NCBI GenBank assembly: GCA_910578995.1
Contig: CAJTSY010000003.1
Coordinates: forward strand, 1 to 64,000
DNA from: an uncultured Acetatifactor sp.
GTDB taxonomy: Bacteria > Bacillota > Clostridia > Lachnospirales > Lachnospiraceae
DNA: 64,000 nt
Direction of reading: 5' to 3'
The notes below the pieces were generated by a model that was not told the origin of the DNA, searched no databases, and saw nothing but the letters and a program-made list of their open reading frames with translations. A program made the translations under genes and the position numbers. The first letter of the stretch is position 1; every line of letters starts with the position of its first letter. Of this stretch, positions 35,855 to 45,317 are shown in pieces.

Positions 35855-38530
35855 ATGAGAAAATACGTAAAGAGCATATGCGGAGCGCTGACGGCGGCCA
35901 TGTTGGTGGGGACTGCAACCAAATGGCCCGTGCAGCCGGTATCCGCAGAAGAGACACAGGATGTATCCACGCAGGGAACCGGGGACACAGGTTCCGCGGC
36001 GGCGGAGAAGCAGCCTGACGGTGCAGATTCCGGAACGGTCGGGACACAGCCCGGCGATGCGGATTCCGGAACGGTCGGGACACAGCCCGGCGATGCGGAT
36101 TCCGGAACGTCAGGGACACAGCCCGGGGGCTCGGACTTCGTAGCGGGAGATGCACAGTCCGGGAGCGCGGGATCCGGAGAAGAGCAGAAGCAGCCCGGAG
36201 ACGCAGACTCCGCAGCGGCCGGGACACAGCCCGGCGATGCGGATTCCGGAACGTCAGGGACACAGCCCGGGGGCTCGGACTTCGTAGCGGGAGATGCACA
36301 GTCCGGGAGCGCGGGATCCGGAGAAGAGCAGAAGCAGCCCGGAGATGAGGACTCCACAGTGTCAGGGACACAGCCCGGGGACTCGGATTCCGGAGCAGCC
36401 GGGACACAGTCCGGAGATGCGGCACCGGAAGACGCGCAGCAGGGATATTCCTGGAAGCGCACGACCGGGGCCATGGATGAGGAGACTGCCCTGTGGATTG
36501 AGGAGGCAGGGGCGGCCCTTGCGCAGATCGCGGCCCAGAGGGACATTATGGCGCTGGTTTACTTAAGCGACGAATACCCCATCCGCAGCCTTCCTTCCAT
36601 GGAGAGCGGGGTGGAAGCCACTGTTCTCAGCGGACAGACGGTGGACATTCAGGATGTCTATGTGGATGATGAGATTCAGATCTGGTATTATGTGAAACTG
36701 GACCGTCCCCAGGGGGCATTGTACGGATATGTGCCCCGTACCTACCTGGCCTGTGCGGATGCCCGTTTCCTGGAGTGGGAGGCGGAGTACGGGATGAATG
36801 CGGATGCCTCCACTTACACCGTGGATGTGGAAGGACAGGCTCTTTATCCGGATATCGAGCAGTTCCCGGAGAGTTACCGTCCGGCCCTTCTGGAACTGAA
36901 AAAGCGGCATCCCAACTGGACATTTGCCAAGATGAACACCACCCTGGACTGGCAGACCTCCATAGACAAGGAGCTGCAGGGGGGAAAGAGCCTTGTATAT
37001 AAAACCCTTCCGGACTGGGCCAAGAACGGCCTCTATGATACCGGAAACTGGTACTACGCTTCCAGGGCGGCCCTGGAAATGTACATGGATCCCAGGAACA
37101 GCCTGACGGAGAATGCCATATTCCAGTTTGAGCAGCTGACCTATAATGAGGCATACCATACCCTGGACGCGGTGACGAAGTTCCTGAAAAATACCTTTAT
37201 GACCGACAATGACGGCAAACTGGCGCCGGGGACAGGCACTACCTATGCGAACCTGTTCTGGGAGATCGGCAGGGAAGAGGGCCGGAAGGTGAGTCCCTTT
37301 CATCTGGCTGCCAGGGTGCTCCAGGAACAGGGAGCGGGAACGTCTCCCCTGATTTCCGGAACATATCCGGGGTTTGAGGGATTATACAATTATTTCAACA
37401 TAGGGGCCACCGGCAGGACCGATGAGCAGGTTATTACAAGCGGTCTTACATATGCAAGGGACCACGGATGGAACAATGTGGACAAGGCTCTCCGGGGCGG
37501 GGCGGATTTTATCTCTGCCAACTATATCAAACGGGCCCAGGATACCCTGTATCTGCAGAAATTCAATGTAAACCCGCCGGGGACGCCCAATGCGTATGCT
37601 ACTTACACGCACCAGTACATGCAGAATATCACGGCTCCCACCACGGAGGGCCTGAGCATCAAGAGACTGTATGAGGGAGCGGGCGCCCTGGACAATACCT
37701 TTGTCTTCAAGATTCCGGTTTATGAGAACATGCCGGGAGAGCCAGGCGGCATTCCTTCGGTTTCCACGGAAGTGGTTCTGGCCCTGCCGGAAGGCTACGG
37801 GGATTCCGTCATATGGCTGGACGGTGTGGCTTATGAGGGACAGTCAAGGGAGGGGGGCCTGGCGGTCACCGCCCCGGATGTCAATGCCCGCACGGCAGTG
37901 GTTTACAGATATAATGAGAACGGCGTTCCGGTGGGAATGTATGTCTGGAGCCTGAGCCACAACGGAACCGTCTATACGGCCACGGCCCAGCCGGGGATCC
38001 AAGATTTGCTGACCTATCACGGCTTTTCCATCCGGGTTACGGGCAAGACGGGAATCCGGTTTAAGACAGGTATCTCCGCGGAGCTGCGGGGAAGGCTTCT
38101 GTCCCAGGGGGTGGATGGATATACCCTGAAGGAGTACGGCACCCTGGTGACCAGCAAGGCCAATCTGGGCCAGTATCCCATGATAAAGGGAGGAACCAAG
38201 ATTGCGGGGGGTATTTCCTACGGAAGGAATGCCGACGGAGTCATGCAGGATGTGATTTTTGAGACAGTGGAGGGAAGGCACCGGTTTACTTCCGTGCTGG
38301 TGGGGATTCCTGTGGAACAGTATAAGACGGAGTTTGCATTCAGGGGCTATGCCGTGTTGGAAAAGCACGGCGTGGAGACGATTGTCTATGGGCCTGTGGT
38401 GGCCAGAAGCATCTATTCCCTGGCACAGCAGCTTATCGGACAGGGAGTCTATGAAAACGGATCCGAGGCAGATGCTTTTTTGAAGAAACTTGTGGGCGAT
38501 GCGGATGCCCTGATTGTCCCTGCACAGTAA
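35855..38530 (+). CDS. Exported beta-N-acetylglucosaminidase with repetitive N-terminus
   Basis: An 891-residue secreted wall enzyme. A signal peptide (cleavage probably after VSA near 32) is followed by a ~150-residue low-complexity region of GTQPGDADSGT-type repeats, an SH3-like region (about 235-300), then a glucosaminidase domain: HPNWTFAKMNTTLDWQ (~350), SPFHLAARVLQEQGAG with the probable catalytic Glu at 491, and GLYNYFNIGATG. The C-terminal ~270 residues hold unassigned beta-rich domains. It should cut GlcNAc bonds in peptidoglycan during wall turnover. No LPXTG motif is seen. The ribosome site is weak. Confidence 0.85.
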   Translation: MRKYVKSICGALTAAMLVGTATKWPVQPVSAEETQDVSTQGTGDTGSAAAEKQPDGADSGTVGTQPGDADSGTVGTQPGDADSGTSGTQPGGSDFVAGDAQSGSAGSGEEQKQPGDADSAAAGTQPGDADSGTSGTQPGGSDFVAGDAQSGSAGSGEEQKQPGDEDSTVSGTQPGDSDSGAAGTQSGDAAPEDAQQGYSWKRTTGAMDEETALWIEEAGAALAQIAAQRDIMALVYLSDEYPIRSLPSMESGVEATVLSGQTVDIQDVYVDDEIQIWYYVKLDRPQGALYGYVPRTYLACADARFLEWEAEYGMNADASTYTVDVEGQALYPDIEQFPESYRPALLELKKRHPNWTFAKMNTTLDWQTSIDKELQGGKSLVYKTLPDWAKNGLYDTGNWYYASRAALEMYMDPRNSLTENAIFQFEQLTYNEAYHTLDAVTKFLKNTFMTDNDGKLAPGTGTTYANLFWEIGREEGRKVSPFHLAARVLQEQGAGTSPLISGTYPGFEGLYNYFNIGATGRTDEQVITSGLTYARDHGWNNVDKALRGGADFISANYIKRAQDTLYLQKFNVNPPGTPNAYATYTHQYMQNITAPTTEGLSIKRLYEGAGALDNTFVFKIPVYENMPGEPGGIPSVSTEVVLALPEGYGDSVIWLDGVAYEGQSREGGLAVTAPDVNARTAVVYRYNENGVPVGMYVWSLSHNGTVYTATAQPGIQDLLTYHGFSIRVTGKTGIRFKTGISAELRGRLLSQGVDGYTLKEYGTLVTSKANLGQYPMIKGGTKIAGGISYGRNADGVMQDVIFETVEGRHRFTSVLVGIPVEQYKTEFAFRGYAVLEKHGVETIVYGPVVARSIYSLAQQLIGQGVYENGSEADAFLKKLVGDADALIVPAQ
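36087..36345 (+). repeat. Coding tandem repeat: 144-bp duplication over 36-bp units
   Basis: A segment starting at 36087 is repeated at 36231, a 144-bp (48-residue) period, with at least 115 bp essentially identical. It lies within a wider array of 36-bp units (12 residues, acidic Gly/Ser/Asp-rich) from about 36020 to 36420. Near-identity implies recent duplication, so length probably varies among strains. Confidence 0.85.
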
Positions 38531-38614
38531 AATCCATGTATGAAAGCAGGGCAATAAAGGGGACTGTAAAGGGACTCATTTTGACAGAACACTACTGGAA
38601 TCAGGAGGATAATT

Positions 38615-39625
38615 ATGAAAAACAGAGGGATATACTGTGCGGCGGTGTGCCTGCTGACGGCAGCCGTGCTCGCGGGCTGCGGGGACGGAAGCGAAGAAGG
38701 CATGTCGATTAAGAGCATTGAGGAACTGGAAACCGTGGATCTGGAGGCGGATCCGGAGCCGGAGGAGACGCCGGATGCCCAGACGCCGGAGGCCACACCG
38801 GAGCCGGCAGCAGGGGACATGGCGGTATCCGGCGGCGGAGGAATAACGGAATCAGAAATGGATCCGGCTGTCCTTGAGGGAATGGAGACATTGCTGCAGA
38901 ACCTGGAGCTTCCGGAGTACCTGGGGGAGGCAATCCATATGGTAAGCAGCGAGGAGTGGATTGCGGGTCTGGCAAAGGATATGTATGAAGGCTGCCGGAG
39001 CTACAGCCTGCACAGGCCCGGGCAGGCGCTGCTGTCCGTTCAGGTGGGCTACGATGCGGAGGAGAAACCTTACATCAACGTCTATTATCAGAAGGAGACA
39101 GGGGAGATGGTGCTTCTGAAGCAGGGCAGGGGCGTGACATGGCTGCTTCAGACCACGGTTGCCGAGGGCGCCTATAACGGAGCTTTTGAGAAGTGGCAGA
39201 TCAACAGTGAGACGGGTTATATGAGGAAGGAAACGGGAACCTACGCGAAGGGGATTATAGTGGGGGAATATACCAAATCCGAGCGCACGGGAGGCGCCGG
39301 GGATGCTTTCGACCTGTGGACAAACAGGGAGAATTTTGAGTATGCCAGTGAGACTGTGAATTACAATGACCAGGGAGAGATTGCGGCCACGCCAACGCCC
39401 CAGCCCACGGTTACCCCTAAACCTGCCACTACGCCCCAGCCCACCCAACGGCCCACGGCCACGCCCAAACCTACTGAGGAGCCGACCCCGGAACCCACAC
39501 CCCAGCCCACGCCCCAGCCCACGCCCCAACCCACACCGGAACCCACGCCTCAGCCGACCCCGGAGCCTACGCCGGTTCCTTCTGAGGGGGATACGGATAT
39601 AGGCTGGTCGCCTGATATTATGTAA
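38615..39625 (+). CDS. Lipoprotein with Pro-Thr-rich C-terminal tail
   Basis: A 336-residue predicted lipoprotein: signal peptide with lipobox LAGC, Cys at 22; an acidic Pro/Thr/Glu linker (~45-70); a globular domain of ~180 residues ([25 protein letters not shown]...) I do not recognise; and a ~70-residue tail of [10 protein letters not shown] repeats before a short [14 protein letters not shown] end. The tail resembles wall-spanning spacers, though such spacers more often lie near an N-terminal lipid anchor. GGAGG precedes the ATG. Its location 84 bp after the glucosaminidase suggests a wall-related role. Confidence 0.75.
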   Translation: MKNRGIYCAAVCLLTAAVLAGCGDGSEEGMSIKSIEELETVDLEADPEPEETPDAQTPEATPEPAAGDMAVSGGGGITESEMDPAVLEGMETLLQNLELPEYLGEAIHMVSSEEWIAGLAKDMYEGCRSYSLHRPGQALLSVQVGYDAEEKPYINVYYQKETGEMVLLKQGRGVTWLLQTTVAEGAYNGAFEKWQINSETGYMRKETGTYAKGIIVGEYTKSERTGGAGDAFDLWTNRENFEYASETVNYNDQGEIAATPTPQPTVTPKPATTPQPTQRPTATPKPTEEPTPEPTPQPTPQPTPQPTPEPTPQPTPEPTPVPSEGDTDIGWSPDIM

Positions 39626-39632
39626 ATGAACA

Positions 39633-39659
39633 ACAACCCCGGATTTACGCCGGGGTTGT
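39633..39659 (+). terminator. Hairpin terminator after the lipoprotein gene
   Basis: A perfect 10-bp stem (39633-39642 with 39650-39659, 7-nt loop), GC-rich at its core; the downstream sequence is AT-rich rather than a pure T run. Confidence 0.6.
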
Positions 39660-39701
39660 ATAAATATATGGAAAAACGGCAAAAATTGAAAGGAAGGGCG
39701 G

Positions 39702-39730
39702 TTGAAAATCAGGGCAGAGTGTAGTAAGAT
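39702..39730 (+). promoter_or_regulatory. Sigma-A-type promoter for pseB
   Basis: TTGAAA (39702-39707), a 17-bp spacer and TAAGAT (39725-39730), 50 bp before pseB. The TAGTAAGATA -10 block is shared with the promoter at 40901-40929. Confidence 0.6.
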
Positions 39731-39779
39731 AGGAAAGACATGATTTTGTACCCCAATTCCATACAGAAAGGAAAAAAGA

Positions 39780-40769
39780 ATGCTGAACAACAAATCGATT
39801 CTGATCACAGGCGGCACAGGAAGCTTTGGAAAGGCCTTTACGAAATATGTGTTGGAAAATTATGACCCGAGGAAGATCATCATTTATTCCAGGGATGAAT
39901 TTAAACAGTTTAACATGCAGAACGAATTCAGGGAACATGCGTCGAAGATGCGCTTTTTTATCGGGGATGTGCGGGACAGGAACAGGCTCCGCCGGGCCTT
40001 TGAGGGCGTGGACTATGTGATTCACGCGGCGGCGCTGAAGCAGGTGCCGGCCTGCGAGTACAATCCTGCGGAAGCCATTAAGACCAATATCCACGGGGCT
40101 CAGAATGTTATCGACGCTGCCCTGGATATGGGCGTGAAGAAGGTGGTGGCCCTTTCCACGGACAAGGCGGTGAATCCGGTGAACCTGTACGGGGGAACTA
40201 AACTGGTATCGGACAAGCTGTTTATCGCGGCCAACGCCTATGCGGGAACCAAGGATATCTGTTTTGCCATCGTGCGCTACGGCAATGTGGCGGGAAGCAG
40301 GGGATCCGTGATTCCGTTATTCCAGGAGATCGTGGAGAAAGGGGGAACGGAGCTGCCCATCACTGATTTCCGTATGACCCGGTTCTGGATCAGTCTCAGG
40401 GAGGGTGTGGAGCTTGTGATCAAGGCGCTGGAGGAGGCCAGGGGAGGAGAGACCTTCATTTCTAAGATTCCTTCCTTTAAGGTCACGGATCTGGCCGAAG
40501 CCCTGCTGCCGGGATGCAAAATGAAAGAGGTGGGCATTCGGGCAGGGGAGAAGCTCCACGAGGTCATGGTGACAGTGGAGGATTCTGCCAATACTTATGA
40601 GTATGACAGACATTTTATCGTATATCCCCAGATGGTGTGGAGTGAGAGCCGCCGGGCGGTTCCCACCGGGAAAAAGGTTCCCGACGGTTTTTACTACAGC
40701 TCCGGGAACAACACCCAGTGGCTCGGGGTGGAGGATATCAGGAGGTTGCTTGGGACAGTGCCCCGTTGA
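39780..40769 (+). CDS. pseB: UDP-GlcNAc 4,6-dehydratase (inverting), PseB
   Basis: First step of CMP-pseudaminic acid synthesis: removes water from UDP-GlcNAc and inverts C5. The 329-residue SDR protein has the NAD(P) loop GGTGSFG at 11-17, then IIYSRDEFKQFNMQNEF, GDVRDRNRL and HAAALKQVPACE, and the STDKAVNPVNLYGGTK active site placing Asp128, Lys129 and Tyr137 with the spacing of the Campylobacter/Helicobacter enzyme (132, 133, 141). Its short length and soluble form argue against the membrane-bound PglF/LegB relatives. It has its own promoter; the partner PseC is 4.5 kb downstream rather than adjacent. Confidence 0.88.
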   Translation: MLNNKSILITGGTGSFGKAFTKYVLENYDPRKIIIYSRDEFKQFNMQNEFREHASKMRFFIGDVRDRNRLRRAFEGVDYVIHAAALKQVPACEYNPAEAIKTNIHGAQNVIDAALDMGVKKVVALSTDKAVNPVNLYGGTKLVSDKLFIAANAYAGTKDICFAIVRYGNVAGSRGSVIPLFQEIVEKGGTELPITDFRMTRFWISLREGVELVIKALEEARGGETFISKIPSFKVTDLAEALLPGCKMKEVGIRAGEKLHEVMVTVEDSANTYEYDRHFIVYPQMVWSESRRAVPTGKKVPDGFYYSSGNNTQWLGVEDIRRLLGTVPR

Positions 40770-40900
40770 GTCTGTCGCCCCTGTCCGGTGTGCGTCCCGG
40801 CAGTCTGTTCCGGTCTGCCCCGTGCGCATCTGCTGCTGAGGAAGGAGGGCGGACAGGTAACTGGAGGATATCCGGAAATGCCGGAAAGGAAAAGAATGTT

Positions 40901-40929
40901 TTGACAGGGCTGGAAAAGCATAGTAAGAT
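40901..40929 (+). promoter_or_regulatory. Sigma-A-type promoter for the BlaI-like regulator
   Basis: A perfect TTGACA (40901-40906), 17-bp spacer and TAAGAT (40924-40929), 29 bp before the start. Confidence 0.7.
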
Positions 40930-40958
40930 AAAGGTATGTGGAAGGAGGTGACAAGAGA

Positions 40959-41330
40959 ATGAAGGTCAACCATAAAATTACCGAGTCGGAACGGCTGGTC
41001 ATGGAAGTATTGTGGGAACGCGGGGATGCGGTTCAGACCAGGGAGCTGCTGGAGCTTATGAAGGAAAAGGGAAAGAACTGGAAAAGGCAGACATTGAATA
41101 CGCTGCTGTTCCGTCTGGAGGAAAAGGCCATTGTAAGCAGAACACGGGCTTATGTGAAGTACGCCATGTCCAGGGAGGAGCTGCTGCAAGTGCAGACACA
41201 GGAGATCCTGGAGGAAGGCTACGACGGAAAACCTGCGAATTTTCTGGCCGCACTGGTGGGAAGTTCCAAGGTCACAAAAGAAGATGCAGACAGACTGGAG
41301 GCTGTGCTGGAGGAGATCAGGAAGAGATAG
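40959..41330 (+). CDS. BlaI/MecI-family transcriptional regulator, without partner sensor
   Basis: A 123-residue winged-helix repressor. KITESERLVMEVLWERGDAVQTRELLELM and NWKRQTLNTLLFRLEEKAIVSRTR match the BlaI/MecI DNA-binding domain (the recognition helix falls in TLNTLLFRLEEK), followed by a C-terminal dimerisation helix region. Such repressors are usually relieved by cleavage triggered by a BlaR1/MecR1 membrane protease, but no such gene follows, so its signal is unknown. GGAGG precedes ATG 40959. It splits pseB from gmd and might regulate either. Confidence 0.85.
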   Translation: MKVNHKITESERLVMEVLWERGDAVQTRELLELMKEKGKNWKRQTLNTLLFRLEEKAIVSRTRAYVKYAMSREELLQVQTQEILEEGYDGKPANFLAALVGSSKVTKEDADRLEAVLEEIRKR

Positions 41331-41551
41331 TGCGTCTGCGCAGGCGGGATGCCGGTACTGGGAAAGGCAGAGGGGAATTCCTGACCCAGTGCGTAAGAGG
41401 GGAAAGGAGAGAAGAACTGTCGGCTTTTGTCGACGGATATTTCTTTACATGAAAAGACTAATGAAATATAATACTTTACATAAAAGGGGATTTGAAATAG
41501 TGGCTCTGGCGTTGCCGGGCTGCTATTTTTATGTCCGACTGTATTTTATGA

Positions 41552-41580
41552 TTGGAATTACCGGCAGAATCTGATATAAT
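41552..41580 (+). promoter_or_regulatory. Sigma-A-type promoter for gmd
   Basis: TTGGAA (41552-41557), a 17-bp spacer and a perfect TATAAT (41575-41580), 36 bp before gmd. The rest of 41331-41615 holds no gene I can support. Confidence 0.65.
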
Positions 41581-41615
41581 GAAAAAAGTTTTAACGAAAA
41601 GAAAGGACTCGGGAT

Positions 41616-42674
41616 ATGAAAAAGGCTTTGATTACCGGTATTACAGGACAGGATGGTTCTTATCTGGCAGAATTTCTGTTGGAGAAGGGCTATGAGGTGC
41701 ATGGCATAGTGAGAAGGGCATCCATGCCCAACACAAAGCGGATCGACCACCTGATCAGGGAAAACGCGGTGACCCTCCATGACGGGGATCTGTCGGATTC
41801 TTCCTCTCTGGTTCATATTATCAGACAGGTGGAGCCGGACGAGATCTACAATCTGGCCGCCCAGTCCCATGTCCAGGTTTCCTTTGACGTGCCGGAGTAC
41901 ACCGGGGATGTGGATGCCATCGGCGTACTCCGGATTCTGGAGGCGGTAAGGATCTTGGGACTTGTTCAGAAGACAAGAATCTACCAGGCTTCCACCTCGG
42001 AGCTGTTCGGAAAGGTGGAGGAGATTCCCCAGAGGGAGACCACGCCCTTTCATCCCTACAGCCCCTATGCGGTGGCAAAGCTGTACGGATTCTGGATTGT
42101 GAAGGAATACAGGGATGCCTACGGCCTGTTTGCGGTGAACGGGATACTGTTCAACCATGAGTCCCAGCGCCGGGGGGAGAATTTTGTCACCCGCAAGATC
42201 ACCCTGGCGGCAGGGAGGATCGCGGAGGGGATCCAGGACTGTCTGGAACTGGGAAACCTGGACTCCCGCAGGGACTGGGGATATGCCAGGGATTACGTGG
42301 AATGTATGTGGATGATGCTGCAGCATGATGTCCCGGAGGATTTTGTCATAGCCACAGGGGTGCAGCACACGGTGCGGGATTTCACGGAGAGGGCCTTCCT
42401 TGCCAACGGCATTGAAATCCGATGGGAAGGCACGGGGGTGGAGGAAAAGGGGTATGACCGTGAGACCGGCAGGCTGCTGGTACGGGTGAACCCGGACTGG
42501 ATCCGGCCCACGGATGTGGACAATCTCTGGGGGGATCCCACCAAGGCCAGGGAAGTCCTGGGATGGAATCCGCAGAAGACAAGCTATGAGGAGCTTGTGC
42601 GGCTGATGGCGGAGCATGACAGGGCGCTGGCGGCAAAAGAAGCCCAGGTGAAGCGGGCCCTGGGAGAAATGTGA
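41616..42674 (+). CDS. gmd: GDP-mannose 4,6-dehydratase
   Basis: Converts GDP-mannose to GDP-4-keto-6-deoxymannose, the precursor of GDP-fucose, GDP-rhamnose, GDP-perosamine and relatives. The 352-residue SDR protein has [14 protein letters not shown] at 8-21, [22 protein letters not shown], and the active-site Tyr151-x3-Lys155 in SPYAVAK, with STSELFGK upstream. Near the C-terminus [21 protein letters not shown] is typical of Gmd. Full length. No Fcl, Rmd or Per enzyme is in the window, so the final sugar is open; a ManC-like GDP-mannose synthase lies two genes downstream. Confidence 0.94.
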   Translation: MKKALITGITGQDGSYLAEFLLEKGYEVHGIVRRASMPNTKRIDHLIRENAVTLHDGDLSDSSSLVHIIRQVEPDEIYNLAAQSHVQVSFDVPEYTGDVDAIGVLRILEAVRILGLVQKTRIYQASTSELFGKVEEIPQRETTPFHPYSPYAVAKLYGFWIVKEYRDAYGLFAVNGILFNHESQRRGENFVTRKITLAAGRIAEGIQDCLELGNLDSRRDWGYARDYVECMWMMLQHDVPEDFVIATGVQHTVRDFTERAFLANGIEIRWEGTGVEEKGYDRETGRLLVRVNPDWIRPTDVDNLWGDPTKAREVLGWNPQKTSYEELVRLMAEHDRALAAKEAQVKRALGEM

Positions 42675-42684
42675 GGAGTCGGGA

Positions 42685-43782
42685 ATGCAGTATGACTATT
42701 TGATTGTAGGCGCAGGCCTTTTCGGGGCTGTGTTTGCCCGGGAGGCGGGGAAGAAGGGCAGGAAATGCCTGGTGGTGGAGAAGAGGAACCATATAGCCGG
42801 AAATATCTACACCCAGGAAATACACGGAATCCAGGTGCACAGGTACGGCGCCCATATTTTTCATACCCAGGACAAAAAAATATGGGATTACGTGAACCGG
42901 TTCTCGGAGTTTAACAACTTTGTCAATTCACCCGTGGCCAGATACCGGGATGAACTGTATAACCTTCCTTTTAACATGAATACTTTCAGCCGGATGTGGG
43001 GAATCACCACACCCCGGGAGGCGCAGGAGATCATTCGGGGGCAGATCGAAGAACTGCACATCACCCATCCCCGGAATCTGGAGGAGCAGGCGCTCTCCCT
43101 GGTAGGGCGGGATGTCTATGAGAAGCTGATCAAGGGATATACGGAGAAGCAGTGGGGACGGGAGTGCAGGGAACTGCCGGCCTTTATCATCAGGAGGCTC
43201 CCCCTGCGTTTTACCTATGACAATAATTATTTTAATGACAGATATCAGGGGATCCCGGTGGAGGGGTATACTAAAATTGTGGAGAGGCTTCTGGAAGGTA
43301 CCCGGGTGCTGTTGGACACGGACTATCTGGAACACAGGGCCGAACTGGACCGGATGGCGGAAAAGGTGGTTTATACGGGCATGATCGACGCTTTCTACAA
43401 CTATTCCCTGGGAGTGCTGGAATACCGCTCCCTGCGGTTTGAAACGGAGGAGCTTCCCGTGGAGAACTACCAGGGCAATGCGGTGGTGAATTATACGGAG
43501 CGCCAGGTGCCTTACACCAGGATCATCGAGCACAAGCACTTTGTCTATGGAAAGCAGCCCACCACCATTCTCTCCCGGGAATATCCCTGTGAGTGGAAGA
43601 AGGGGGACGAGCCTTACTATCCTGTGAACAGTGAGAAAAACGACGGACTCTACGAGGCTTACCGGGCCAGGGCGGAAAAGGAGGGCCGGGTGATCTTCGG
43701 GGGAAGATTGGGCAGTTATAAATATTATGACATGGACAAGGTGATCGGGGCGGCGCTTTCGCTGTGCGAAAGGGAGCTGTAG
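42685..43782 (+). CDS. glf: UDP-galactopyranose mutase
   Basis: Flavoenzyme that interconverts UDP-Galp and UDP-Galf, so the glycan probably contains galactofuranose. The 365-residue protein has the FAD loop VGAGLFGAVFAREA at ~8-21, EKRNHIAGNIYT, RYGAHIFHTQDKKIWDY, IKGYTEKQWGRE and the C-terminal GGRLGSYKYYDMDKVIGAAL motif. Start ATG 42685 is 10 bp after gmd, so they are probably co-transcribed. A dedicated galactofuranosyltransferase was not identified but may be among the family-2 enzymes here. Confidence 0.95.
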   Translation: MQYDYLIVGAGLFGAVFAREAGKKGRKCLVVEKRNHIAGNIYTQEIHGIQVHRYGAHIFHTQDKKIWDYVNRFSEFNNFVNSPVARYRDELYNLPFNMNTFSRMWGITTPREAQEIIRGQIEELHITHPRNLEEQALSLVGRDVYEKLIKGYTEKQWGRECRELPAFIIRRLPLRFTYDNNYFNDRYQGIPVEGYTKIVERLLEGTRVLLDTDYLEHRAELDRMAEKVVYTGMIDAFYNYSLGVLEYRSLRFETEELPVENYQGNAVVNYTERQVPYTRIIEHKHFVYGKQPTTILSREYPCEWKKGDEPYYPVNSEKNDGLYEAYRARAEKEGRVIFGGRLGSYKYYDMDKVIGAALSLCEREL

Positions 43783-43806
43783 CGGAAACGGAAAGGGGGT
43801 CTGGCC

Positions 43807-45159
43807 ATGAACATCATCTTATTATCCGGAGGAAGCGGACAGCGTCTGTGGCCTCTGTCCAACGATATCCGTTCAAAGCAGTTTATACGGATCCTGACCG
43901 GGGAAGAGGGCCGTGTGGAATCCATGCTTACCCGGGTGTACCGCCAGATCCTGGCGGCGGACAGGGATGCAAATGTGACCATAGCCACAAGCAAAAAGCA
44001 GGTAAGCTCCATCAGGAACCAGCTAGGGGACAAGGTGAATGTGTGCGTGGAGCCGTGCCGCAGGGACACGTTTCCGGCCATCTGCCTGGCGGCGGCCTAT
44101 CTGCGGGACTTACAGGGCGTCGGGGAAGAGGAAGGGGTGGTGGTCTGTCCGGTTGACCCTTACGTGGAGGACTCTTATTTTGAGGCGCTGAAGGAGCTGG
44201 GCGGCATGGCGGAGAGAGGGGAGGCAAACCTGTCCCTTCTGGGGATTGAGCCTACCTATGCCAGTGAGAAATACGGCTACATCCTTCCGGTGTCCGGGGA
44301 AAGGGTAAGCCGTGTGGACACCTTCCGGGAAAAGCCGGATGCGGCAGCCGCGGAAAAGTATATTGCCGGGGGCGCCCTGTGGAACGGAGGCGTATTTGCT
44401 TTCCGGCTGGGGTATCTTTTGGGGAAGGCCAGGGAACTGCTTTCCTTCCAAAATTACGGGGAGCTCCGTGCCCGCTATGAAAGCTTCCGGAAAATCAGTT
44501 TTGACTATGCGGTGGCGGAGCGGGAGAAGGACATCCGGGTGCTGCGTTACAGGGGACAGTGGAAGGATCTGGGCACCTGGAATACGTTTACGGAAGCCAT
44601 GGCGGAGCCGGTGCTGGGACGGGGGATCCTGAACGAGACCTGCAGCAATACCCATTTGGTCAACGAGCTGAATATCCCCATTCTCTGTATGGGCTGCAAA
44701 GATATGGTGGTGGCTGCCAGCAGTGACGGCATCCTGGTTTCGGACAAGGTGCAGAGCAGCTATATCAAGCCTTTCGTGGAGCAGATGGAACAGCAGGTCA
44801 TGTATGCGGAGAAGTCATGGGGAAGTTTTACGGTACTGGATGTACAGGAAGACAGCCTGACCATCAAGATCGTCCTGCTTCCGGGGCACGGACTGTATTA
44901 TCACAGCCATGAGCACAGGGATGAGGTGTGGACCGTCACGAGCGGCCGGGGCAGGGTTGTCCTGGACGGCGTGGAGAGGGCTGTAGGGCCGGGGGATGTG
45001 GTTTCCATGCCGGCGGGCTGTAAACACACCGTTTTCGCTGACACGGAACTGAAGATTCTGGAGGCCCAGCTCGGGGAGAACATCACGGTGGAGGACAAGC
45101 AGAAATACCCTCTGGAGGTCGCAGGAAGGGCAGCGCTTTCGGAGCAGGAGCCCCGGTAA
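43807..45159 (+). CDS. manC: Mannose-1-phosphate guanylyltransferase with C-terminal cupin
   Basis: Makes GDP-mannose from GTP and mannose-1-phosphate. The 450-residue protein begins MNIILLSGGSGQRLWPLS, the pyrophosphorylase signature, with SKQFIRI next and the sugar-binding EPCRRDTFPAICLAAAYL; GALWNGGVFAFR and the VAEREKDIRVL segment are typical of the family. A C-terminal cupin (SWGSFTVLD, HSHEHRDEVWTV, GDVVSMPAGCKH) resembles the isomerase-like half of bifunctional ManC/AlgA. The usual RNTAPAIA is RRDTFPAIC here, so substrate range could differ. It feeds Gmd upstream. Confidence 0.88.
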   Translation: MNIILLSGGSGQRLWPLSNDIRSKQFIRILTGEEGRVESMLTRVYRQILAADRDANVTIATSKKQVSSIRNQLGDKVNVCVEPCRRDTFPAICLAAAYLRDLQGVGEEEGVVVCPVDPYVEDSYFEALKELGGMAERGEANLSLLGIEPTYASEKYGYILPVSGERVSRVDTFREKPDAAAAEKYIAGGALWNGGVFAFRLGYLLGKARELLSFQNYGELRARYESFRKISFDYAVAEREKDIRVLRYRGQWKDLGTWNTFTEAMAEPVLGRGILNETCSNTHLVNELNIPILCMGCKDMVVAASSDGILVSDKVQSSYIKPFVEQMEQQVMYAEKSWGSFTVLDVQEDSLTIKIVLLPGHGLYYHSHEHRDEVWTVTSGRGRVVLDGVERAVGPGDVVSMPAGCKHTVFADTELKILEAQLGENITVEDKQKYPLEVAGRAALSEQEPR

Positions 45160-45245
45160 TCCCCCTGGACAGAAAGGGGGAGGCACTTGAGGGAAGGAGC
45201 CCCGGGTGAATGCGCCTGGACAGAAAGGGAGGGCGTTCCCGGGAC
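45147..45245 (+). repeat. Degenerate ~50-bp repeat spanning the manC stop
   Basis: A GGAGCCCCGG...CCTGGACAGAAAGGG unit starts at 45147 (inside manC, containing its TAA) and again at 45196, with a partial third from about 45243. Unit spacing varies by a base or two. Confidence 0.7.
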
Positions 45246-45317
45246 AGGAGCCATGGCGGGAATCCGCCCGTAGGCACAAAGGCAGCGGTATTTCCGGGGA
45301 AGGAAGGAGAACAGGAT

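Noticed and set aside
38581..38613. TTGACA followed by GATAAT before the lipoprotein gene
   Set aside because: The spacing is 21 bp and the -10 candidate overlaps the ribosome site, so it is not a workable promoter.
41449..41574. 41-residue frame starting MKRLMKYN before gmd
   Set aside because: No ribosome site, and the gmd promoter lies inside it; more likely leader sequence.
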